Part shown: in pieces, positions 42,080-52,636 of the stretch
Layout of the letters: every line of letters begins with the position of its first letter
Numbering within the stretch: position 1 is the stretch's first letter
Origin: Ligula intestinalis
Taxonomy: Eukaryota; Platyhelminthes; Cestoda; Diphyllobothriidea; Diphyllobothriidae
Direction of reading: 5' to 3'
Length of the DNA: 64,000 nucleotides
NCBI GenBank assembly: GCA_036362985.1
Contig: JAYGXS010000008.1
Location: forward strand, 22,625,802-22,689,801
Translations under genes and position numbers: made by a program
Notes under the pieces: model-generated
Databases searched by the model: none
What the model saw: only the letters and a program-made list of their open reading frames with translations
What the model was told of the DNA's origin: nothing

Positions 42080-42425
42080 TGTTGTTTTACTGCCCGTCGT
42101 CTGTTGACACGGCGCTTGTAAGTATCGTTGTTTCAAACTTTGTCAGCTTGTGTACTGCAGCATTACCACCATCCTCTACTGTGGGGCCGAAACAGAACAC
42201 CAACTCTCGTGACGTCAAGCCTAAAGCTATACGCATGGCCAAACATCGACCGGGAAAAACTCGATCAGCCCAAGGCCACAGCGCACAGCAGTGTCTTTTA
42301 ACTTGCTCATCGAGAAAATTAGTATTCACTTCAACTAAGGCCAGCGGGCCTAGCTGTTCGAAACGTCAGCAAATCTAAACATTTATTCTGGTGAGCAGAA
42401 GTTGAACTCTTACAACTTTCTGTGT
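42080..42425 (+). mobile_element. PLE-D 3' terminal region, solo
   Basis: CCATCCTCTACTGTGGGG (about 42169) matches 21270. GTTCGAAACGTCAGCAAATC (42357-42376) with TTATTCTGGTGAGCAGAAG matches the ends of the two other PLE-D pieces. The GAAACGTCAG box is shared with the hammerhead-like PLE ends, but the CTGANGA box is not recognisable upstream. With the copy at 41300-41970 it forms a tail-out inverted pair. Confidence 0.6.
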
Positions 42426-42889
42426 TTGAATCACTTTATTGAATGCTGCCACCAAAGATGGGTTAGAACTGGAATTATAAACCTAAGGCGAATAAATTTA
42501 TGGTGCCAGCGATTGCTTCGACATGTTCGTAGAGCAAAAAGTGTTTTGCAAACGCTGCGCTATTCCGCTGGATTATTCTTGGCAATCGCTGATCGGTGAC
42601 TATACGGTCAGTGAATACAATTCTGTGTGTCTACAAAAAGTAAGTACAGGCGATCAGTGGTCAACGCCGCCTCCAGTCCCAACAACGTGAACCCCCTTAT
42701 TAGAGTCTATAAAACTCCACATCCTGCACCTTAAAAGCCCTGCTTAAATTGACCTTGTCCTGTGGACGACTTGGGAATGGTCAAATAGAAATTTATTTTG
42801 TTCAAAACGAGTCGAAGGCCGCCTTCTCTCACCTCTTGTAGTTGACGCGCATAGAGACCAGAAACAACGGTAAGGCGTCAGATAACAAA

Positions 42890-43490
42890 GCTAGATGACG
42901 CACTGACACAGTAAGAAGTAGTTGGAGTCGGACACAGCAACTACGTTGGAGAAACGGCAAAACTCGGCAAGTTGCAAATTGTCAAACACGCAGCTGCAGC
43001 GCGGACAAATGACGTCAATTCTGATGAGACCTGTCTTAACATGCAAATTTAATGAGGCCGCAATTCTCATGAAAGTTGACAGTGCTGTAAGTTGCGAGTT
43101 ATTTGACTCGTGTTTCCCATATTTGCTGCTCAGGTTGAATTTGTCTGAAGCGACTTTTCACTGGAGGAAGACACGGGCCTATGCATCATCTAACGCGAGT
43201 TTTAGGGAGCCACATGACCAAGCAACCGTCATGACCAAATCCAGCAGGGGGTAATGAAAGCTCAGCAAACCACGACCCGCGTGCCGGCAGTCAGGCAGTT
43301 ATCGAGCAAGCGGGCACTTTTTTTCCATAGGGTGGGAGGAGCCTTTAATTGTCATGGGTATGCAGTGGCTTATTTACTAAATCCTACAAATACTTTAATT
43401 CCATGTATATGTATTACACGTTCCTGCTACTGCCTCTGAGGATGGATTCTTGACAAAGTCAAAAATGTCAGACGAATAAAGTTCTCCTCC
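42890..43490 (+). pseudogene. PLE-C endonuclease remnant with hammerhead-like 3' end
   Basis: The plus strand reads VGHSNYVGETAKLGKLQIVK and HAAAARTNDVNSDETCLNMQ, then a stop. In another frame follow FNEAAILMKVDSAVSCELFD and SCFPYLLLRLNLS. SNYVGET is the YIG strand; EAAILM...SCELFDSCF parallels EAEMLARGNNSVSRKLLKSLF of the copy at 49.1 kb. At 43434-43480 a hammerhead-like end is present: CTGAGGA (an allowed CUGANGA box), hairpin GGATTC-TTGAC-AAAGTC, then AAAAATGTCAGACGAATAAAG. CpG-to-TpG/CpA changes explain the differences from the copy at 47.66 kb. Confidence 0.75.
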
Positions 43491-43569
43491 CAGCGATCGC
43501 ATCTGCTTCCCCAAATTTCTTCCTGAGGCTCCTTGCGTTGGCAAAATAACTATTTGCCATTGTTCACGG

Positions 43570-43870
43570 GATTTTTTTGCAGGGGTTAAATAAGCTTAAC
43601 CCTAGCAGGCCCGTTTCCTTGAGGGAAGAGAAAACAAGGGAGGCCAGAATGGTAGAAAATGTTTATTCTGTACATAAGGAGCGGAGAGTAGGCGGAAGGA
43701 GTTTGACTGTCAGACAAGCGAGCAACTGCCAGCCACAGCGCCATGCCCGAAGTGACGAGAAAGTAGGGACTTACCGGAAGCCCAGCCTATGGTTTGTTCC
43801 TGCATTTAATCAGGAAATGTTGCACACTGGTTGGCCCGAGTTCTCACGGGGCTAATGTCTAGACTAGCGA
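43570..43870. repeat. Segment related to 26.6 kb
   Basis: GGTTGGCCCGAGTTC (43832-43846) occurs also at about 26652-26666, with similar flanks (TGCACACT and TGCCACACTC). Both segments lie next to PLE ends carrying hammerhead-like motifs. A 92-codon plus frame crosses this one without recognisable motifs. Confidence 0.4.
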
Positions 43871-44590
43871 TAGGGGCCCAACGTTGCGGAGGGAGTCACA
43901 ACAAACTTTTGAACAGAATGACGGGACTTATGCAACGTGTCATACAAAGTGGACATATTTCTATAAACGGCTCGAATTAGGCATACATTTGGCTCAAAGG
44001 AAATATATTGCGCAGGAAAATCAAACTCACGTTCCTGATTGGATAATAAGTAATAGACCACATTGGAAATCCGACACCCGTCTAAAATGTACTAACTTAT
44101 CATATATTTGCATTTTTGATGATCGTAGCCTGCCTCTCACGGATATTTGGGTAATCGAAAGACAGTTGAGGGCGAGCACGTTAATTAATTAGTGCTTTTC
44201 TCTAGAGCATTACTTGCACACGCATTATAATAACTGACCTTGCAAAACAACAAGGCAACGCTGTAAGAATAAACCTGGACCTATACAGTTAATGAAGGTA
44301 AGTTTAGCTGATCCAAAGAAAATTGTAAAATCTTGTTCCTCGATGGCAAAATGTGATTTTCGGAAAGGAGGCATGATCCCTGCAACAAAACTTTTTGCAG
44401 TATTGAAATGCTAGTTTAAACAATAATCCCAATATTATAGCTTATTACTACCAGTGCTTGCAATATTCGTACAGTTATTGCGACAACAAGAACTTATTAT
44501 GTTGCAAAAAAACACGTAAAAACTGCCAAGTAAAGTTTTTTTAAGTTATATTCTTTTGCCAAAGTCAAGCTTTATCGAAAACCTTTCCAG
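43871..44590. other. No gene recognised
   Basis: Frames on both strands between 43864 and 44192 are shadows of each other, and neither has motifs. Confidence 0.35.
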
Positions 44591-44596
44591 CAGCCA

Positions 44597-45154
44597 ATGC
44601 CCATCCTTTACGGAGAGGTAAAGGATAAACTGCCAGCCCAGACCATATCTATGTGTATCTTCTCAGTCTCCTGCTCCTGTGGGGCAGAATATATTGGTCG
44701 CACGACCCGACGTCTATCCAAAAGAGTGCAAGACAACCTACCGACATGGTACGAGACGGGCCAAGTTAAGGGCGATAATAGTTTTATTTTTTATTCCAAT
44801 TTCATTAACTTTTCAAGTTCTATTTTAACACAGATGCTAGCCTCAACCCATCACGTGGATGCCCGAGAGGCTTTCCAAGTGGTCTACGAGGAGCTTTTCA
44901 GCTGTTCAAATTTACTTGCACAGGGTCTGTTGGCTGCAACAAAAGCGGCTGCCATCAGGCTACGTAGACCCGGACTGTGCGCTCAAAGGAACTTTGTAAA
45001 GGCACCGCAGTTGCCGTGGGCGACATTCGCTAACACAACCTCACACGGCGTATCACTGATCTCGGAAAAGGGTCCGCCCACAGACGGACAAGATCGCAAT
45101 TCAGCCGTGCACACCTTAGAAAAAAACACTGTATTTAGGATTGTGAAATCCTAA
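44597..45154 (+). pseudogene. PLE-A endonuclease with short internal insertion
   Basis: A 185-codon open frame includes PILYGEVKDKLPAQTISMCI, FSVSCSCGAEYIGRTTRRLS and KRVQDNLPTWYETGQVK. An insert follows, GDNSFIFYSNFINFSSSILT, which relatives lack. Then come HHVDAREAFQVVYEELF and ATKAAAIRLRRPGLCAQRNF VKAPQLPW. The order matches the 17.2 kb copy (LPFLGDATSELA...CSWGAGYIGRTMSRLEKRV). Cysteines of CSCG and YIGR are preserved, while GIY is FSV and the usual RVREH is RVQDN. The insert of roughly 50-60 bases keeps the frame open and is TTTATTTT-rich. No RT lies upstream. The 3' part is cut by the LINE that follows. Confidence 0.85.
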
Positions 45155-45159
45155 AATTT

Positions 45160-46090
45160 CACCATTTACGGAGAGGAAAGGATAAGGTAAATAAGGGGTC
45201 ATGTTAGAAGGTCAAATTCAAAAGGTCATGCAATGCGCACAATTCAATTTTAATACGATATTCACATCAACTATGGAGACAGATTGGCTTTCAACTTCTC
45301 AATTTCCGCTTCTTCACAGGTGAGGTAGCGTGCTAGAAATGGGAGTACCGAGTACTGATAAGCTGATGTGCGGCAAGATATATGATGGAAACCTCGACGT
45401 ATAGGACGGGAAGACTTCGCAGCCGTTAGTTCAGAGTAGAGAGGGTAAGTGATCTCATCAAGGATGCAATCAGCAAATTGCTTGACCGTTTTTAAATGGC
45501 GTTGCATTATAATGTCAGCTAAAAAAAAACATAGGAAATATTGGCCGCTGAAGAGAGCATTCGGAGGCTACGTTTCAAAATGACCTCGTGTTTTTTGAGT
45601 AAGGCTGGAAAAATAACCGGAGAGCAGTAAAAATAAGGAAGAGAATATAGGCATCTACAAAACGCCAGTTTAGGGCTTGCGTAGTGTGATATAAACGCAA
45701 GCGGCGGATGTAATATAAAAGTTTATATATTTTGATAAAGAGGCCTTTCTATATGAAGACAAATTATAAGGTTGGATGCTAGTGTAACACCAAGGTATCG
45801 GAAAGAGGATACTTCGGTTGGCAGAATATCGATAATGTCGGGACTAAGAGAGGGTCGCAGTCGAAAAATTCACAGGACTGACTTGCACTCGTTAAGTAGA
45901 TGGCCATTTGCTGATGACTATGTTGAGACATGGTCTAGGCCATCCTTCAGTATTTGGAGATGTGACTGACTTTTAAGAGGATGGCCAACAACCATATCAT
46001 CAACATATTCAACAAACAAGCATTCATTTGGTGATCTAAGGTCGTCAGTGTGGAGAGAAAAGAGATGAGGGATAATATAGCCCCTTAGCC
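45160..46090 (-). pseudogene. CR1-like LINE, 5'-truncated second copy
   Basis: The minus strand gives LRSPNECLFVEYVDDMVVGH PLKSQSHL (intact YVDD, about 46000), SSFRYLGVTLASN and the tail at 45507-45271 reading FADCILDEITYPLYSELTAA, SSYPIRR-like SRPIRRGFHHISCRTSAYQY and FLARYLTCEEAEIEKLKANL. It parallels the LINE at 35-36 kb throughout, including the 3' untranslated block CATTTACGGAGAG (45161 here, 35160 there). It begins inside the RT palm, a typical LINE 5' truncation, and has multiple frameshifts. Confidence 0.85.
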
Positions 46091-46366
46091 GCCGGCACGC
46101 CTGGACGCTGAAATGTTGACCTCAATTCCCCCCATTCGCCCTCCCCCAACAATCCTGGCAACAGCAATACTATATTTTTCCACCAACCAGCATAGTCTGT
46201 TTATTTTATTACCATAAAATGTACAGGCCTGGAGAGAATTCACTAAAGGCCCGCCAATTTATCGTCTAAAATAAAATCATAAATATTACGGAGGTAGTCA
46301 CTGCTGTAACTATGAATGCTGTTTTGTGTCGTACTAAAAATACATGGTTTACCTCATCTAATATAA
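46091..46366. other. Unassigned spacer
   Basis: Contains a C-rich run (46120-46160). No element recognised. Confidence 0.3.
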
Positions 46367-46405
46367 ATACTATTACTACTTCTTGTACTATTACTACTAC
46401 TACTT

Positions 46406-46439
<34 letters not shown>

Positions 46440-46516
46440 TACTTCGTCTACTACAACTACTATTGCTACTACTACTACTTCTACTACTACTTATTCTACT
46501 GCTGCTATTGCTGCTT
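46367..46516. repeat. (TAC)n compound microsatellite
   Basis: About 150 bases of TAC/ACT repeats are interrupted by CTTCTA and TGC variants. Open frames through it translate to poly-threonine or poly-tyrosine and are artefacts. Confidence 0.95.
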
Positions 46517-47155
46517 ATCAAAACAACAATACTTTTATAATTTTGCCAACAAAAGCAAAAATGCGCATACCAAGAAGAATTCGCGAAAAAGGAGGCCTTA
46601 CATTATGGATTCTCTTTCTAACCCACTCCTTAAAAATGCCAACGGGCGATATCAATGGGACGTTGTCGGTATTGGAGAACTCAGGTACACTACTTTCGAT
46701 CAGTTGACGCATGGCGCGCATTTCAGACCATTGATTCTGTGTATAACCCAAGGTGTGTCCATGTCACCTACCATATCGCTCAACGGGCTTGCCATTTACG
46801 CGCTGGAAGATTTGCTGATTCGGTGTCTCAATATTCCGACACAGAGACTACAGTTAGTGCAACCGAATTCTTGGCAAAACTGAAAAGCGTAAGTCTCCTG
46901 CCAAATGGGGCCTTTACATAGTTTGATGTTACATATCTCTCTTTTCGATTTTCCTCGACCGTCTGTTGGTCAAGACCTCACTGTAACAATTGACGCACTT
47001 CGAACGCAAATATCTGGGCTGCTGTCGTTCAGTCGTCCCTCTCTTAACGTTCTCCAACCTATTCTCCACTAACTCTGTACAAAATAAATTATTCCTTCCA
47101 CCTGAAGTCTGGTAAGGGGGTAGAATCAAATCAAAAGGATCGCGAGTTAAAGGTT
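46517..47155. other. No gene recognised
   Basis: Overlapping frames occur on both strands; none carries a family motif. Confidence 0.3.
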
Positions 47156-47159
47156 TCGG

Positions 47160-47690
47160 TGGTGCACTTCTGGGTATGACTGTTGACTAAGTCAAGTTAA
47201 GCGACGCCAAAATCCTCGCAAGAGGTGACGAGTGTGTGAGCTGTGAGCTGCTCGAGTCATCGTTCTCAGCCTCCCAGTCCCTCAAGAAGCGCAACAATTT
47301 GGTGCTCTCATACTGCGCATTGAGATATTGCCTGAGGGAGAGAATCAGTCACGTGGGAAGGATTAGGCTCAGCAGTAACTCTGACGAAAGCGGGCATAAT
47401 TGTAGCGTAATTTTCAAGCCTGCATTTAACGCGGACAACAAAATCGCAGCAATTAATGACTCAAAAGGGTACTGTCAAGTCATTACCATACCCATTACAA
47501 CCTCGAGTGGTGGTAACAGTAGTGGATAATTATAGTTCGCATGCAGATAGCCTGTACGAATTATTTACAGCGCGCAATCTTTGCATGTATCACCCTAGTC
47601 TGCGCATGCCTCACACATTTCTGCAATTAGATATGACTAAGGATTGTCAACAGAATCCGAAACGTCAGGAAAATAAAGTTCTTGTTTCAG
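47160..47690 (+). pseudogene. PLE-C endonuclease C-terminus and 3' end with hammerhead-like relic
   Basis: This aligns with 49190-49600. CTCGCAAGAGGTGACGAGTG versus CTCGCAAGAGGTAACAACTC starts the match, which continues through CAGTCC-TCAA-AA-CGCAAC and GCTCAGCAGTAACTCTGACG. Translation gives CELLESSFSASQSLKKRNNL, equivalent to RKLLKSLFSDPQSINKRNDL. The GIY and YIG strands are missing. The end at 47633-47680 has a decayed first box (ATGACTA), hairpin GGATT-GTCAACAG-AATCC and GAAACGTCAGGAAAATAAAG. Confidence 0.75.
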
Positions 47691-47719
47691 TAATGCCATC
47701 TAGTTATTCTTACGTCTAA

Positions 47720-48129
47720 TAAGCCTGAAATGGCCATTCTAGTCGCTTTTGCCTTGGCCGGCAAAACTATCTTGTTATGAAAGCGAGAAGCGCTTGCCAT
47801 CTGAGTCATGGCCGCAGGCCGTCCGCGCGCACCGTGAGCTCGCGTGATGCCCACCCCCGCGTGCACTTCAATGTTCCAGGCGTCCCGCAGCGTGGGAAGC
47901 CAGGTCAGAACTCCCCCTTGTGTCCGATAGGCCAGGAACAGTCTAGAAGGACCAGCGCCTTATCAAAGGATGTACTGAACATGCTAATTCATTCCGCTGT
48001 CACCGTACCGTCGTGAATAAAGGCTTGCTCTCTTGCCTTCTTCTGCCTACTAGTCGGGTCCAAATAAACTGGTCTATAACATATCTACCTAAACTAATAG
48101 CTGCTACAGCTGCTGTCAGGGCCTGAGCA
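47720..48129. other. GC- and CpG-rich island without assigned feature
   Basis: 47780-47960 is clearly richer in G+C and CpG than the rest of the window (for example CCGTCCGCGCGCACCGTGAG at about 47820). No gene or element is recognised. A plus-strand frame at 47777-48016 has no motif. Confidence 0.4.
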
Positions 48130-48490
48130 ATGAGGCTCATGGCAAAAACGGAACGGTACAAGTTGAATTTGTCAGCGGTCGGTGAACTTTTGTCACCGAG
48201 TGTCAATGACTTAAGCCACTGCCATATGCTCAACGTTTTAGGACTTCACAGCTGTGACGATGCGGCAGCTACAGAAGCAGTTGATATGCCCAACTCTTGG
48301 ATTCGGTATGTGGATGATACCTTTGTCGTCATCAATAGAGATCACGTGGTTAGTTTTAGATGCATCTTTCCAAATATAAAGGAAGAGGAAATCATTGTTG
48401 GTTGGATGCTTACCGATTGGTTATGGAAGTCATTCGTTCAATTCTTTCAGTTCTATGCTTTCTTGGGATCCTTGTACGCCCCCAGTGATT
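48130..48490 (+). pseudogene. PLE RT fragment with intact YVDD
   Basis: The plus frame reads MRLMAKTERYKLNLSAVGEL, then NSWIRYVDDTFVVINRDHVV SFRCIFPNIKEEEIIVG. RYVDDTFVVI is the PLE catalytic box, and the following IFPNIKEEE is the usual start of the next segment (FPxIxFTMEEE). The GSPLGP block is not recognisable upstream, and the sequence after 48420 drifts from the family. It is in the same orientation as the endonuclease pieces at 48840-49620 and plausibly belongs to the same insertion. Confidence 0.75.
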
Positions 48491-48839
48491 GAGGTGATCT
48501 ATAAAGTATTCAGCGAATAGACAAGTGCGTATGTGCACTAAATCAGTGTGTGGAAGCGTGCTGCATTGAACCAGAAAACAAATCGCTGAATTACAATGGT
48601 TTCAAAGGATGCTTAAAGAAATAGTTAATAGGCGTATATTCGGCAACCAGTGCGCAAACAAACACGACGAGGTAAAAAATCCAACTAAACTTAAATTTAG
48701 GCACTATCTTCCGTATATGCGGGATGCTTCAGCGATTTCAAGACAGCTTTTCTGAGCGTTGCAGTTTCATGCAGGCTGAAGGCAGTCATCAAGAGCTAGC
48801 TCTTGGGATCGAAAATCCCCATTTCATGATAAGAAACGT

Positions 48840-49620
48840 TTAGGAGCTTGCTGCCGGATCTGGTGCAGCTAGACAGAAAGCAACTAGGTCAGAGAAACTG
48901 CGAGGTTACTCTGGATGCGAATGACAAAGCACGCAGCATTATTCTGGTGCCTTTTTTCTCACCGACGCTGCATGCTCGGCCATTCGCATCAAGAATAAAA
49001 CACACCGCCAGGGCAAGAAAGGGCTGGAGTCGTTTACCGGATCTGGTACAGTTTAGGACAGAGCAACCTTGTTGGAGAAACCGAGAGTGTACTCCTGACT
49101 CGAATAGCCGAGGTGAGAAAGAAAGACGCCAACTCCCAGGTAGGAGCTAACTGGACGGGACCCGGCCATATTTTCAATTTATACGAGGCCGAAATGCTCG
49201 CAAGAGGTAACAACTCTGTGAGCCGCAAGTTGCTCAAGTCGTTGTTCTCAGACCCCCAGTCCATCAACAAACGCAACGATTTGGCGTTTCCCTTCTGTGT
49301 ACTGAGACATTGCCCAAGCAGGCAGGTCAGTCACATGGGAAGGGCCGGGCCCAACAACAACTCTGACAACAGTGCGCGTAACTGTCACGCAATTATCTAG
49401 CCCGGATTAATCACGGACGAGGAAATCGTGGCAATTAACGAGTCGAACACGAAGTTTTTAGCCATCACTGCACCAAATAAGACCCCAAGCGGTGGCCACA
49501 GGAGCTAATAAGTATAGTACGTATGTTGATGACCACTGCGTTCTACCGTGCAATATGTGCATATATCACCTCTGTCTACGCAAGTCTCAGACTATCCTAC
49601 GACTACCAACAATTACGGAT
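48840..49620 (+). pseudogene. PLE-C endonuclease with duplicated N-terminal strand
   Basis: A GIY-YIG domain runs from about 49025: GVVYRIWYSLGQSNLVGETE, SVLLTRIAEVRKKDANSQVG, ANWTGPGHIFNLYEAEMLAR, GNNSVSRKLLKSLFSDPQSI and NKRNDLAFPFCVLR, then a stop at 49399. VVY stands for GIY, and LVG for YIG (tyrosine lost). A second, partial copy of the start lies at 48845-48930 (CCGGATCTGGTGCAG and CTAGGTCAGAGAAACTGCGA) about 180 bases before, so the N-terminal strand is duplicated in tandem. The 3' region to about 49620 matches 47160-47600. Confidence 0.8.
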
Positions 49621-51529
49621 TCGTGGTCAAGGTGATGACTGATTGCCATCTCGGGCCAAAGTGATGCGCATTTGACCGTTTACTTTCTATTGAGGGCCGA
49701 GTACCTCAGTCGCGTATGCTGGTGTTTTTTTTTCTGATAAGAAAACCGGGCCGAAAAACCACGTCAACATTTTATATGGTACGCCTAGAACACCGTGTGT
49801 ACGCTTAATAGAACTTCCGGGAGGTGAACAGCGTCCCTTGGACAACGTCCATTTGCCCCGGCAGATGGTGGTAACAAGAACTGGTCGTATGTGCACAAAG
49901 GAACTTCAAACCGTTTACATGGTTCTCAAGGTCAGATAACGCAAAGCAGGCCTCCCGCTTAAAGTTAAATGTTTTGAGTGGCTGTAATTTCAATTTGCGC
50001 TGCCTCGAACATCATTGTGAACCCCCCTTCTCCCACCCCACCCAAATCACAACACGACTTCGTATATGCAGGAATCTTTTAACTTTTAAAATACCCATAT
50101 ACGTGTACACGTCTACAGAAACTCCTCTGAATAGATCGAATACACTCTAACTAGCTTGTCCTAACACGTTAGCATGACAATGTTTGGAAGTATTTTAGTA
50201 AATGGCACGGAAAATGCCAACACCTTTGTCAAAATCGAGTGCAAATGTGAAATCTCTTGTGAATGTTTCTCGTTGGAAACACACCTCCACTTATTTTAAT
50301 GTATTTTATTCGCGCTGAGGTTAAACTTGTTGCCATTAAGATTGAAATTTTCAGGGAGGGGCTCTGTTGACAGCGTTCAAACACGCTCCAAGTAAGATCT
50401 CTTTTTATATGAATTTGTAAACTTTTAGCGCAAAACTTCAAAGAAATAATAACTTTCAGTAACATGCACTTATTCAATTAATACCGGGCTCCACTTCCAA
50501 GTTATCTGACTAGATGAATTAAGATTATAAGTTTTTCATCGAGACAGTTCACGTCTCATATCCAATTTTCGCAGGGAACATAGTGAGGTAATGAAGAGTT
50601 GTCACCCTAAAAGGCAACCTACCACGGCGTTTAGTAATATCCAGATATAAATCTTATTTAAAGGCCGACCGCTATACGTTCTGACTAATAAAGATCACAA
50701 AGTTTAAGTGGTTTAGTAGAAAAGCATTTTTTTTAAAAGTGCATTCCAACATTTAAGACATTATGTTGCAGTGGCAGTTTGAGTTTATCCAAAAACCACC
50801 ACAACACTTAGTTCGAGGTGATCTTTGCAGCAAGCAGAATATTTTGATTTCCAAATTGAATATTGACTTAACAAAATAATTCGCCAAATCCTTAAGCCAC
50901 ACAAAATGCTATGCTTCTGTAAATACTCAGCTAAATCTTGATCATGCAAATTGGTCACTTTGAAGTTCTTTGATTGGTTAAAGACGACAAATTACAGTTA
51001 GCGTAGATTTTAGCACTTTCTCTACATTTTGCTATCTGAATGTAAGGACGGATAAAGACGGCTGCAAATAATCAGAAAATTGTGATACATAAGTCTGAAC
51101 TCAGGTTTCAAAGTATAGATCGAAGGCTTGGATGAATATTTGGGCCTTAATCGGTAACTTACAAAGGGGTAAGTGTGAATGGGCAATAGCGATTTCAGAA
51201 CTGAAACGCATACGGTCGGGAAACACACAGCTAGATATTTAGGTTATGCCCTTGCTGACAGAATGGCGTATCTTGTACTCTACAACAATTTACCGAGTCA
51301 GCAAAACTCCCCGTGGTTAAATGCTCTCTCATAAGTTTCTAAAAAAAGTACACACATTGCTTTATTTTATGCAAAGTTCGCAGACTCTATTTTTTAAATT
51401 TAATTGTAGCCTGAAAATTCGCGTTCCCGTTCAGGTTCTTACTTTGTGCCATCATATAAGGAAGAAAGTCCTCCGAAATGAATATGTCAAGGGCTACCCA
51501 TAATGAAGTTATTGCTCCAAGGATTGGTT
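49621..51529. other. No gene recognised
   Basis: Nearly 2 kb without identifiable element. A minus frame at 49687-49896 has no motif. Confidence 0.4.
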
Positions 51530-51930
51530 AGGGACAACCCGAAGAGTGAAGTTCGCGATTGCGCGAATTGCAAGACAACAGTTATTTTCCCAAGGACTCC
51601 GCTGCCCTGCAGCCTTTTAAAGATCGTCCATGCGCCTCTTCGCCTTTAACAGCTCCTCTGAGGCCGGTCATTTTGGGCAAATGGCAAGGCACCTCTTCGA
51701 ATTTGATTTGAAATGAAGATATGGCAATTTTCGTCTCTAGCGAAAGTGTTGCTCACTTGTCTAACAGCACTAACAACCTACGAGCAATGCAATCTAAGTT
51801 CCTACGTCGGCGGATAATCCCTATGGTTAGGGAACTATCTACGCCTGACGTGGACAATTGTACCAGTAACTGAGTAAGGGTTCTCGACGGAATCCGAAAC
51901 GTCACGATAATAAATCTCTTGTTCCAATAG
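51530..51930 (+). mobile_element. PLE-C-like 3' end with hammerhead-like motif
   Basis: The recognisable end is at 51868-51925: CTGAGTA (one base off CUGANGA), a hairpin GGGTTC-TCGACG-GAATCC pairing over six positions with one wobble, then GAAACGTCACGATAATAAA. Upstream, short frames such as GHFGQMARHLFEFDL may be eroded endonuclease, but I cannot confirm it. Confidence 0.5.
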
Positions 51931-52300
51931 TCGTATCTCCTTCTACTAGAACATTAATATTCACCTGCATTACTTAGTTTACTTTAGTTAGAGTTTAGAT
52001 TTATAACTGACTGCCAGGTGGTTTTAATTTTTATTTTTTACTTCACCTCACTTTAACCTCCGGAATTCGCAGTTCTTAGCGTCGTTTCGCAACCTCGAGC
52101 AGTTCTTGATCTTTGTTGCACAGCTGCACATTTTAATTATGGTGCATTTTTCGTTGCCTAACATTAAATTATTTCGTATGAATTTGAAAATCGGCATCGC
52201 GAGAAGTATTATTTGATAGCAGAGGTTTTTTGGGGAACAAGAATGAATGTATTGTGAATTGTTTGACACTGGCCCTTTAGGTCGTTTTCGGATGCGTCGG
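51931..52300. other. No gene recognised
   Basis: AT-rich sequence between two repeats. Confidence 0.3.
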
Positions 52301-52636
52301 AATTGTGTGAAGAGCAGTTAACATTGTTAAACGTGTCAAAAAGTCAATAATGTTTCTTCATCCGTGGTCAATAAAATGCTTTAGCGGTGATATAACTTGA
52401 CCGAGGTTGCCATGCAAAAATTTGAAATTGGACACCAATTTTCGTAGGATTAAACTTGCATCGTTGGCTCTTGCCTATAAACTCTGACGACTCGTGCATC
52501 AACAGGCAGGTTCAATTTGATTCAATGTACCCCAATCTTTAATAAAGCCAACTACTAAATGATGCTATTGACCACGAATGACACAGCATTATCGATTTTT
52601 AAAACGTTTAAAAATGTGAACTGCTCTTCACACAAT
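52301..52636. repeat. Inverted repeat with about 80-bp arms
   Basis: The left arm 52302-52383 contains TTGTGTGAAGAGCAGTTAAC and later GTGGTCAATAAAATGCTTTA. The right arm 52555-52636 contains the reverse complements (TGCTATTGACCAC and GTGAACTGCTCTTCACACAA). The spacer is about 170 bases and non-coding. It could be a small foldback element or a PLE-end dimer; a weak GATGATGATCTG...GAAAATCTGCAATAAAG string follows at 52650-52690. Confidence 0.7.

Noticed and set aside
44607..45180. TTTACGGAGAGG-AAAGGATAA at both 44.61 and 45.16 kb as a target-site duplication
   Set aside because: The left copy is native to the PLE endonuclease coding region and the right copy is native to the LINE 3' region (also at 35.16 kb), so the similarity is coincidental.
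46312..46883. Open frames of 131 and 166 codons (poly-Thr, poly-Tyr)
   Set aside because: They read through the (TAC)n microsatellite; frame openness is a by-product of the repeat.
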